From positions 1-27,623 of the forward strand of contig CAMOXW010000134.1 of the NCBI GenBank assembly GCA_946629405.1: a stretch of DNA of 27,623 nucleotides, given 5' to 3'. Under the pieces are notes generated by a model. It was not told the origin of the DNA. It searched no databases and saw nothing but the letters and a program-made list of their open reading frames with translations. Position 1 is the first letter of the stretch. Each line of letters begins with the position of its first letter. This DNA comes from an uncultured Ruminococcus sp. (GTDB lineage Bacteria; Bacillota_A; Clostridia; Oscillospirales; Ruminococcaceae). This document shows positions 21,304-27,623 of this stretch, in pieces. The position numbers and the translations under genes are program-made.

Positions 21304-24114
21304 TCACAGTCCGGTAAGCTCATCCGGAAGCTCTGTCTCAGGCTCAAAGCTGTCTGAGAGCATATATCTTAATATACTGCGGATGAACGTCTGGACCTCC
21401 GGTCTTTCCGTTATTTCTGAAAGGCGGCCGGTGCAGACCATGAGCCTGCCGCTGCCGTATTTTGCCTCAAAAAGCATACCAAGCTTGTGAGAACGCTCAA
21501 AATTGTCAATCACCTGAACTATCTGTCGATACTCCGGAGGTGCTTCGTCAAGAACTGCACAGCTTGAATGAGTGACGATATTGTACCACTGAGGAGTTGA
21601 GTAGAATCTGCTCTCAAAGCCGCACAGCGCCGGATGTTCGCTGTCTATCAGCAGTCCGAGCGTCCCTGCCGGTACTTCCCTGCCCATGCTCTCTGATATG
21701 CTCCTGAACATCGGATAGCACCAGAAATCAGTGCAGTATGTGCCCGGGATACTGCTTTTAAGCTCAGCAGGAAGGTATAATACCCTTTCTCCTCTGCTAA
21801 GCAGAGACCTTGCTTTTTCAGCATCAGATGTCATGTGAACTCTCCGGCTGTCCTCCTCAAATACACCTTCCGGGATTATTATTTTTTCTGGTCTGCGGTA
21901 TGACCAGATATAGTATTCATTGCAGGCATAGGGCTTATCTGCAAGTGTCCCCTCACGGTCGATTATACTGAAGTCTAAATTTATACAGCCGGCATATGTG
22001 ATCGTAAAACTTATGTCACAGAGCTTAACGAGCCCGGTCAGTCCGTCCGGGATATCAATGCTCTCCTGTTCTTCATTTGTCGACCAGCACAGGCGCTTTC
22101 CTTCAAGAGGTCCGCCGCTCATATTTCTTATCCACACCGGTATGCTTAGTGTTTCTCCGACGGCTGTGACAAAGCTTTCAAGCTCTGCAAGTATCACTAT
22201 ATCCGAACAGAACCCCAGCCACTTTTCCCGCAGATCATACTTCGCTGTGAAACGCTTTTCCTCCATGAGCGGGTCAAGCATCCCGACAAGTGCCACGCAC
22301 TGTCCCGGGAAATCCTGCAAATCAAGAAGCTGGAAGCCGGAGATGTGCTCTGAACGCATTGCAGCCTCTATTTCAAGCTTGTAGCAGTTAAATGCAAGCA
22401 GTCCTGACGCCATATGCATCATCTCAGCCTGAGCAGCCATTCCATTCTTTTCAAGACGCTTTTCAAACGTTTCAAGATAGTAAGGTCTGAGCGGTCCTGT
22501 ATACTTTTCTATCTCTCCGAAATCAGGATAGGAGCAGTACTGTCCAACCTCATGAGTAATGACTGGTCTGTCGGGGACAAGACTATGTTCTCCCTCCTGA
22601 ACGTGTACCTTCTTCACGCCCGTACCATACTGTATCTCGATATCCTCACCGTCCGAACAAGATGTATCGCTGCTGTTCTGAGGAATTATGAGCCTGTCAT
22701 ACGAATGAACGGTATTCGGCTCATCCGTCTGGACAAATCCGAAGGGCTTGTCACAGGCCGCATAGGAGCCGCGTATCAGCCTGTCACGGCTTAGCCTTAC
22801 GCCTGAGAAGAAGTCGTCATTCGGCAGGAGCATGGGGTAGAACTGGAAATTATTGCTGCCCTGAGTATAAAGGTGACGGCTGTCGAGTGTACGATATTCT
22901 CCGAGTATCTCGTTCAGTCTTTTCTCGCTTCCCCACAGCTCGTTGCCCAGTGACATCATCACAAATGACGGATGGCTGCCGAATTCTTTAAGCATACGTT
23001 TCCCCTCACTGATGAGGTACTTCTGCTCGACTTCGCTGTACTCCTCATCATCGGGATCGTGAACAGTTCCCCAGAACGGCAGCTCCGGCTGCATATATAT
23101 CCCGAGGATATCTGCGGCAGTAAACGCCGCATCCGGCGGACAGCAGGTGTGGAAACGGTAGTGGTTTATCCCCCATTGCTTTGCAATAGAAAGCACTTTG
23201 CTCCATTCCTCTACTGTAGTCGGAGCAGCACCGGTCAGAGGAAAAACCATGCCGTCATGCTTACCGCGCAGGAAGATACGGCTGCCGTTGAGATAAAGTC
23301 CGAGGCCTCGGGTCTCGATCTTTCGCATTCCGAAGGTTACTGTCGCTGTGTCCGGACTACCTTCACAGACAAGCTTCAGGGTATATGTCACCGGTGTATG
23401 CTCGCTCCACAGCGAAATATCACCGCCGAGCGGCATAACTATCTCCGGTTCGGAGGCTCTGACGCTGAAGGTACGGCGGTCGATCATCTTCTGATCTGAT
23501 GAAGCACCCCACACTGAAATTTCCGCCTTATCCGCACCGCAAAGCCTGAATCTCAGCGTGACAGTTCCGTTATCGACATCCGGATAAGCCTGAACATCGC
23601 GTATACATAACTTATCGTATAACCTTAACGATAGCTCACCGGTGATGCCGTTCCAATTTGACTGTGTGTCCGGTGAGGTCATATGACCGCCCTTTGTCGG
23701 GTAGCCGGTGTTGCAGACCTTTATGCAAAGCCTTGCCGTGCCGTTTTTGATATATGGCGTGATATCGTATCTGTGAGGAGTACAGAGGCTGTCACGGCTG
23801 CCGGCATATGTGCCGTTGACCCAGAGCTCTGTAAGCCTTGTTCTTTCAAGAAAAAGCTCTGCTGACGCTCCGCTTTCCAGCTCTCCGACCTCGACCTCCT
23901 TATAGTACCATGCATTGCCTTCATATTTATGTATATCGGTAAGAAATGAAAGCTCCTTCCGGGGATTATCCTTTCCCTTGCCTGAGAGAGAGGTCGTTGA
24001 GGGAAGGGTGATGGTATCTGCCGGCGAAGCATATGAAAAGCTTTCGCCGCAGCCATTCATCGCTTCATCGGGCGTAAAGCCCCATTCGCCTGAAATATTT
24101 ATTTTTCTTATCAT
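21304..24114 (-). CDS. Glycoside hydrolase family 2 protein (cytosolic)
   Basis: A 936-residue enzyme. Layout: jelly-roll sugar-binding domain (about 1-165), immunoglobulin-like domain (about 170-265), TIM barrel (about 266-600), and C-terminal extra domains of unknown role. Catalytic residues by family pattern: acid/base Glu392 in SLGNELWG (388-395) and nucleophile Glu522 in ITHEVGQY (519-526). The RFHTCCPPDAAFTAADILG stretch is the usual barrel segment. No signal peptide, so it acts inside on short, imported oligosaccharides. Beta-galactosidase, beta-glucuronidase and beta-mannosidase all belong to GH2, and the C-terminal part is unlike classical LacZ, so I leave the sugar open. CAGGAG precedes the start. 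It lies between a TPM lipoprotein gene and an alarmone synthetase gene. Confidence 0.92.
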   Translation of the reverse strand: MIRKINISGEWGFTPDEAMNGCGESFSYASPADTITLPSTTSLSGKGKDNPRKELSFLTDIHKYEGNAWYYKEVEVGELESGASAELFLERTRLTELWVNGTYAGSRDSLCTPHRYDITPYIKNGTARLCIKVCNTGYPTKGGHMTSPDTQSNWNGITGELSLRLYDKLCIRDVQAYPDVDNGTVTLRFRLCGADKAEISVWGASSDQKMIDRRTFSVRASEPEIVMPLGGDISLWSEHTPVTYTLKLVCEGSPDTATVTFGMRKIETRGLGLYLNGSRIFLRGKHDGMVFPLTGAAPTTVEEWSKVLSIAKQWGINHYRFHTCCPPDAAFTAADILGIYMQPELPFWGTVHDPDDEEYSEVEQKYLISEGKRMLKEFGSHPSFVMMSLGNELWGSEKRLNEILGEYRTLDSRHLYTQGSNNFQFYPMLLPNDDFFSGVRLSRDRLIRGSYAACDKPFGFVQTDEPNTVHSYDRLIIPQNSSDTSCSDGEDIEIQYGTGVKKVHVQEGEHSLVPDRPVITHEVGQYCSYPDFGEIEKYTGPLRPYYLETFEKRLEKNGMAAQAEMMHMASGLLAFNCYKLEIEAAMRSEHISGFQLLDLQDFPGQCVALVGMLDPLMEEKRFTAKYDLREKWLGFCSDIVILAELESFVTAVGETLSIPVWIRNMSGGPLEGKRLCWSTNEEQESIDIPDGLTGLVKLCDISFTITYAGCINLDFSIIDREGTLADKPYACNEYYIWSYRRPEKIIIPEGVFEEDSRRVHMTSDAEKARSLLSRGERVLYLPAELKSSIPGTYCTDFWCYPMFRSISESMGREVPAGTLGLLIDSEHPALCGFESRFYSTPQWYNIVTHSSCAVLDEAPPEYRQIVQVIDNFERSHKLGMLFEAKYGSGRLMVCTGRLSEITERPEVQTFIRSILRYMLSDSFEPETELPDELTGL

Positions 24115-24184
24115 TTTAAACTCCTGAGATTCTGAGGGTATTGTTACGCCTGAAATTATATGCAGCAGGCAGCAAGCTTATGCC

Positions 24185-25126
24185 TTATTCAGCAAGTGCC
24201 TCCGCGATCGTTCTTGCAGCAGTCTCATAGTCCTTTGCAGCCGCGCTTTCATTTGCCTTTTTAAGCGCAGAACCGAGCTCTGAAGGTATCGTCTGAGAGG
24301 AGTGTACGATCACCTTTCCGCTCTGGGAATCTATCATTGCCATGATGCCAGTGCCGTCCTTGCAGCGACGCTTATAATACTCTTCGAGTATCTGTTCATT
24401 CGTTCTGTCAGTGCTGTTGGATGTGAGCAGTATCGCAAGATCCTTGTCCGGGACTGAGAGTATCCTTTCGATCTCGCCTGTTATCTGCATAGAAAGAAGT
24501 CCGGCGTTGTCAAAAACGTGCTCGGGACACCTCTCGCCTAATTGAAGTATCCTGAGAGCAGCGGTCTTATAGTCACCGTCCACTATTTCGGCAGTCGCCC
24601 AATAAAAGGCTTCATTCTGCGCGTCGGAAGGAATGTATGTCTCACAGCTCCCGCTCAGATAGAGACAATCACTGCCGGTGTCATTGTTGATAAGGAGAAG
24701 AAGTCCGCTGCCTCTGCCGCTGTATATATCCTCATAAGCCTTAGCTGCGTATTCATATGGAGTATTCCCTTCAAGTCCGTCAGTCGTGACGACCGCTGCG
24801 TTTATAAGATATTTTTCGTAGAGCACCTCGGCGTAGTCGTTGCAGGCGTTATAAGCGTCTGAGGAGAATACTTTCGCTTCATCATAGACGTACACGCCTT
24901 CAGCCGGAGTGATCTCATGCTTTGAGGGAGTTACCTCCGGGGCTGTAACAAGCTGCGAGGGTTCCGTTAAAGTCTGCACGGCTGATGAGGTCTGTTCCGA
25001 TGCGGAAGTTGAGGGCTCCGAAGGCAACTTGCTGGAGACCGTCTTTTTAAGTGAGCATCCGCCCGCAAACGATGCAGCAGTGATCGCAGAAACCGTCAGT
25101 ATCAAAATTTTTTTCAAAAAAATCAT
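24185..25126 (-). CDS. Lipoprotein with TPM domain
   Basis: About 313 residues: a signal peptide (KKILILTVSAITAASFAGG) with a lipobox-like cysteine at residue 24, a Ser/Thr/Pro-rich linker (30-75), then a TPM-like domain (about 80-200: YVYDEAKVFSSDAYN, INAAVVTTDG, YSGRGSGLLLLIN) and a helical tail. TPM domains (named for TLP18.3, Psb32 and MOLO-1) occur in membrane or exported proteins of repair and envelope roles. The start is uncertain: ATG 25126 directly abuts AGGA, while an in-frame TTG at 25117 lies nine bases behind that site and may be the true start. The longer frame to 25231 is rejected. Divergent from the DNA glycosylase gene. Confidence 0.8.
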   Translation of the reverse strand: MIFLKKILILTVSAITAASFAGGCSLKKTVSSKLPSEPSTSASEQTSSAVQTLTEPSQLVTAPEVTPSKHEITPAEGVYVYDEAKVFSSDAYNACNDYAEVLYEKYLINAAVVTTDGLEGNTPYEYAAKAYEDIYSGRGSGLLLLINNDTGSDCLYLSGSCETYIPSDAQNEAFYWATAEIVDGDYKTAALRILQLGERCPEHVFDNAGLLSMQITGEIERILSVPDKDLAILLTSNSTDRTNEQILEEYYKRRCKDGTGIMAMIDSQSGKVIVHSSQTIPSELGSALKKANESAAAKDYETAARTIAEALAE

Positions 25127-25135
25127 TCCTAACTC

Positions 25136-25164
25136 TTGTATTATATCTTCTATTTTAGTATAAT
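25136..25164 (+). promoter_or_regulatory. Promoter of the DNA glycosylase gene
   Basis: TTGTAT (25136-25141), a 17-bp spacer and TATAAT (25159-25164). It sits in a very AT-rich divergent spacer that must also hold the TPM gene promoter; on the minus strand TTGATT/17/TAAAAT is a fair match overlapping the same bases. Confidence 0.6.
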
Positions 25165-25230
25165 TTAATAGAAAAATCAAGTACATTGACGTATTTTGTA
25201 CCGAATAAATTTTTAATGAGGTGAAAGGCA

Positions 25231-26052
25231 ATGGATTATTGCGTTAAAGGCAGCGATATAATAGTATCTGAGAGCGACTTTGATCTTGATGAGACGCTCG
25301 ACTGCGGACAGGCTTTCCGCTGGACTAAGGTAGAGAGCGGCTATGACTGCACCTATGAGGGGGGCTTTCTAAATGACAGTCTCAGGATCTCTCAGCTGCG
25401 GCCGGGTGAGTTTATTTTCCACGATACATCCGAGGAGAAATTCCTTGCAAAATGGGTGGACTATTTCGACTTCAGCACCAACTATTCCGAGCTAAAACGA
25501 TGCTTCTCCGAGGACGAAACTCTGTCAAAGGCGTGCAGCTTTGCAGGCGGTATCAGGCTCCTCAGGCAGGACAGCTGGGAATGCCTCATTTCCTTCATAA
25601 TCTCGCAGAATAACAATATCCCGCGTATAAAGGGCATTATCGGAAGACTATGTGATCATTACGGAGGGATTTTTCCCGCTGCCCGGCAGCTTTCATCAGA
25701 AACACCTGATTCGCTTGCTTACCTTCGCAGCGGTTTCAGGGCAAAGTATATCTGCGATGCTGCTTCGCGTGTTGATTCCGGAGCTTCTCCGCTTGCCGAG
25801 ATAGCTGAGATGCCTATAGACACCGCCCGCGCTGCTCTTAAAGAGATAAAGGGAGTAGGTCCTAAAGTCGCTGAATGCGTCCTTCTGTTCGGTATGCACC
25901 GGACAGAGGCTTTCCCGGTCGATGTATGGATAAAGCGCGTCCTCGAGCAGTATTACCCTGACGGTTTCCCGGATTTTGCCGCTCAGAATGCCGGTATCGC
26001 TCAACAGTACCTTTTCCACTACATACGAAGTATTTCCGGCAGAAATGAATAA
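25231..26052 (+). CDS. OGG1-type 8-oxoguanine DNA glycosylase/lyase
   Basis: A 273-residue protein of the HhH-GPD base-excision repair family. N-terminal OGG fold with LDCGQAFRW (23-31); then SFIISQNNNIPRI (121-132); the helix-hairpin-helix LKEIKGVGPKVAEC (203-216) with Lys212 at the lyase position; and FPVDVWIKRVL (228-238) with Asp231 as the catalytic acid. The presence of both Lys and Asp points to a bifunctional glycosylase/AP lyase removing 8-oxoguanine rather than an AlkA-type alkyl-base glycosylase. GAGGTG precedes the start. It is followed after 51 bases by a small membrane-protein gene, so they may share a transcript. Confidence 0.92.
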   Translation: MDYCVKGSDIIVSESDFDLDETLDCGQAFRWTKVESGYDCTYEGGFLNDSLRISQLRPGEFIFHDTSEEKFLAKWVDYFDFSTNYSELKRCFSEDETLSKACSFAGGIRLLRQDSWECLISFIISQNNNIPRIKGIIGRLCDHYGGIFPAARQLSSETPDSLAYLRSGFRAKYICDAASRVDSGASPLAEIAEMPIDTARAALKEIKGVGPKVAECVLLFGMHRTEAFPVDVWIKRVLEQYYPDGFPDFAAQNAGIAQQYLFHYIRSISGRNE

Positions 26053-26103
26053 TCCTGCCTGAGCTGTCAATACTGACCATTGAATAAATCTCAGGAGGTC
26101 AGT

Positions 26104-26355
26104 ATGATAAAAGGCGTCAACAAGAAGATCATAGAGATCAAAAACCCCGACAGTATTTACTTCGAGCGTGCGGTATTCTACCTAAAGCCTCATATCCGCG
26201 AGCTGCCCGAGGAGGTCGCCGAGGACGAGGCTCTGCACTATATTTCAATGCTCGTCCCACGCAGACAAAAGCATGAACTGACAAGGTCAAGGCTGTTCCG
26301 TATTGCCCTGTTTGCCGCAGCTGCAGCTGTTATCGCTGCGATAGTTATTTTGTAA
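26104..26355 (+). CDS. Small tail-anchored membrane protein, unknown family
   Basis: An 83-residue protein. The N-terminal 60 residues are charged (KGVNKKIIEIKNPDSIYFERAVFY in part; acidic PEEVAEDEA) and one hydrophobic helix forms the last 20 residues (about 64-83), after a basic stretch RRQKHELTRSRLFR that would keep the rest in the cytosol. AGGAGGT ends five bases before ATG 26104; the longer frame starting at TTG 26080 has no ribosome site. Not recognised. It lies downstream of the DNA glycosylase gene, and the shared transcript is an inference. Confidence 0.75.
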   Translation: MIKGVNKKIIEIKNPDSIYFERAVFYLKPHIRELPEEVAEDEALHYISMLVPRRQKHELTRSRLFRIALFAAAAAVIAAIVIL

Positions 26356-26388
26356 GCAATATTTTTCTAAAAAAACGCAATATTTTTC
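26356..26388 (+). promoter_or_regulatory. 12-bp direct repeat phased at 21 bp upstream of araC promoter (candidate operator)
   Basis: GCAATATTTTTC occurs exactly twice, at 26356-26367 and 26377-26388, start to start 21 bp. It lies immediately upstream of the -35 box at 26398. Direct half-sites spaced by two helical turns are the usual binding layout of AraC-family dimers, so this is a candidate site for the downstream regulator itself. Confidence 0.5.
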
Positions 26389-26397
26389 CAGAAACTA

Positions 26398-26426
26398 TGG
26401 ACATTTCATTTCCGGTATGATATAAT
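26398..26426 (+). promoter_or_regulatory. Promoter of the araC-type gene
   Basis: TGGACA (26398-26403), a 17-bp spacer and TATAAT (26421-26426), giving a leader of about 88 bases. Confidence 0.75.
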
Positions 26427-26439
26427 CATTTTGAAGTAT

Positions 26440-26502
26440 GCCTGTCCATTGGGCACGGACAGGCTTGTTCATTTCACATCATCGGTCTGCCCTCACAGAC
26501 CG
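26440..26502 (+). promoter_or_regulatory. Structured leader with two hairpins before araC
   Basis: Two perfect stems lie in the leader: 8 bp (26440-26447 with 26457-26464, 9-base loop) and 7 bp (26483-26489 with 26496-26502, 6-base loop). The second ends four bases before the AGGAG ribosome site. No T-run follows, so if they regulate, it would be at translation or RNA stability. Confidence 0.5.
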
Positions 26503-26520
26503 AAACAGGAGTTTATTATT

Positions 26521-27384
26521 ATGGAACAGCGTGAAAACAAAAACCTCAGAAACAAGCTCACAAAGAGGATAATCTCGACCCCGAGCCCCTCGGCTAAAAG
26601 CGCGTTCTTCTACATTCAGGAGACAGGGCGGATGAAGACCGGCGATTCTACAGCTACTCAGCGTGAAAATCTTGATTCCTTCCTCATCGTTGCCGTTGCC
26701 GGAGGACATGGTGAGCTTACCTACGCCGGCGAGACCTATTCCCTCTCAAAGGGTGACTGCTTCTTTATCGACTGCCGTGTACCTCACTTCTACAAAAGCT
26801 CCAGCAAGGACCCGTGGGAGCTGTACTGGGTACACTTCAACGGCAGCTCCTCACAGCAGTATTATGACTACTTTCTCTCTCATTCAAAGAATACCTTCTC
26901 CCCTGCTTGCTTTGATAAGGTAATCGCTGTTATAAGCGAGATAATCACCGTGAACGAGCAGAAGGACCAGAATGCAGAGATCATCACCTCCAAGCTTATC
27001 GTTGAGCTGCTGACCTATGCTCTCGCCGCAGATTCCGGCGACAAACAGTATGACTCCGCACTCCGCCAAAAGCTAAGCGCAGTACATAACTACGTTTCGG
27101 AGCATTTCAGCGAGGATATCTCACTTGAGCAGCTTTCCTCCGAATTCTATATCAGCAAGTTCTACCTTACCCGGGAGTATAAAAAAATTTACGGTATGAC
27201 CATCTTCCAGCATATCATTACCTCGCGCATAAATTACGGAAAGCAGCTCCTGCGTTTTTCTGACAGGTCAGTTGAGGAGATAGCGCATATGTGCGGCTTC
27301 AACGACCAAAGCTACTTTGCAAGACAGTTCAAAAAATCCGAGAACCTCACCTGCTTCGCATACCGGAAATTGTGGCGTGACTGA
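26521..27384 (+). CDS. AraC-family transcriptional regulator with cupin sensor domain
   Basis: A 287-residue regulator. The N-terminal part (about 50-107) is a cupin-type AraC binding domain: SFLIVAVAGGHGELTYAGE, SLSKGDCFFIDCRVPHFYKS, WELYWVHFNG, the standard sugar-sensing pattern. The C-terminal part (about 183-287) holds two helix-turn-helix motifs: ISLEQLSSEFYISKFYLTREYKK and RSVEEIAHMCGFNDQSYFARQFKK. ATG 26521 is chosen because AGGAG lies nine bases upstream; the frame beginning at 26431 would run through the hairpins and is rejected. Family members usually control nearby sugar-use genes, but the gene to its right is rnpB, so the targets lie elsewhere. The GH2 gene is 2.4 kb to the left and could be one. 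Confidence 0.92.
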   Translation: MEQRENKNLRNKLTKRIISTPSPSAKSAFFYIQETGRMKTGDSTATQRENLDSFLIVAVAGGHGELTYAGETYSLSKGDCFFIDCRVPHFYKSSSKDPWELYWVHFNGSSSQQYYDYFLSHSKNTFSPACFDKVIAVISEIITVNEQKDQNAEIITSKLIVELLTYALAADSGDKQYDSALRQKLSAVHNYVSEHFSEDISLEQLSSEFYISKFYLTREYKKIYGMTIFQHIITSRINYGKQLLRFSDRSVEEIAHMCGFNDQSYFARQFKKSENLTCFAYRKLWRD

Positions 27385-27396
27385 CAATATAAAATG

Positions 27397-27424
27397 AAAA
27401 CCGCAGTATGATTACTGCGGTTTT
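27397..27424. terminator. Bidirectional terminator between araC and rnpB
   Basis: A perfect 12-bp stem (27397-27408 with 27413-27424) and a 4-base loop. A/T runs on both sides let it serve both convergent transcripts. Confidence 0.9.
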
Positions 27425-27433
27425 TCATTAAAT

Positions 27434-27623
27434 GACCAGACCGATAAGCCGGGTTCTGTCGTGTGCGGTAATTTATCTGCGCTTACCGTCGCCGGTAAGC
27501 TGTAGCCGCCATTACCATACGTCCGCCGAGCAGACGTTATGACGCATGATACCAATAGACGTTGCATCGGATAGGGTTTACATAGCGATACAGTCTCCTG
27601 TATCCTGGTGAGCTCTTACCTCG
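27434..27623 (-). ncRNA. rnpB: RNase P RNA, 3' part (partial at right edge)
   Basis: The minus strand carries the conserved rnpB core: GAGGTAAGAGCTCACC near the right edge, AGATAAATTACCGC further on, and the 3' terminal ACAGAACCCGGCTTAT. These are the universally conserved elements of the catalytic RNA that matures tRNA 5' ends. About 190 bases of the 3' half are present and the 5' half lies outside. The exact 3' end is uncertain by about 10 bases. Confidence 0.93.

Noticed and set aside
22972..23499. Plus-strand open frame of 175 codons
   Set aside because: Antisense shadow of the GH2 coding region, with no start signals.
26431..26520. Longer N-terminus for the AraC regulator
   Set aside because: The extra 30 codons lie over the leader hairpins, lack a ribosome site and precede a well-placed AGGAG for ATG 26521.
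1..27623. CRISPR array, transposase, integrase or attachment site
   Set aside because: No regularly spaced repeats, no recombinase-like protein and no terminal inverted repeats with target duplications were seen.

Overview
The window looks like chromosomal DNA of an anaerobic, fibre-associated Firmicute of the Ruminococcus/Oscillospiraceae type. The reasons are dockerin-like calcium loops on a surface protein, a stand-alone DUF1858 redox protein, a DUF6514-type small protein, strong AGGAGG ribosome sites, and housekeeping promoters that nearly all read TTGACA-like / 17 bp / TATAAT-like. I see no insertion sequence, phage gene or CRISPR array. Most genes lie on the minus strand in short operons separated by clear hairpin terminators.

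Left part (1-6300): the last 34 codons of a ZIP-type metal transporter, a SAM methyltransferase, then (minus) an ECF sigma factor followed by a membrane-spanning putative anti-sigma protein that ends in four dockerin-like calcium loops. Next come phosphate acetyltransferase (pta) and an operon of a small exported protein with an internal repeat plus a cyclophilin.

Middle (6350-13350): a 66-residue DUF1858 protein; a U32-peptidase-like protein with predicted Fe-S cysteines and an odd Gly/Pro-rich insert; an operon of GT2-GtrA fusion, phosphodiester glycosidase and a four-helix membrane protein; a divergent small membrane protein with a perfect promoter and almost no leader; and a threonine-pathway operon of an HTH-ACT regulator (ThrR/PheB type) and homoserine dehydrogenase.

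Right part (13350-27623): an envelope-glycan operon (GT-C-like membrane protein, FAD oxidoreductase, GtrA), tRNA-Gln, a MATE transporter, a YdbC/PC4 ssDNA-binding protein, a DUF6514-like protein, and a TPM-domain lipoprotein, GH2 glycosidase and small alarmone synthetase in a row. On the plus strand follow an OGG-type DNA glycosylase with a small tail-anchored protein, and an AraC regulator with a direct-repeat operator candidate and a structured leader. The 3' part of rnpB (minus) runs off the right edge.

The observations most worth following up are the dockerin-bearing anti-sigma/ECF pair, the U32 protein with a repeat-expanded Gly/Pro insert and a second cysteine cluster, the 21-bp-phased direct repeat in front of araC, and the GH2-alarmone synthetase pairing.
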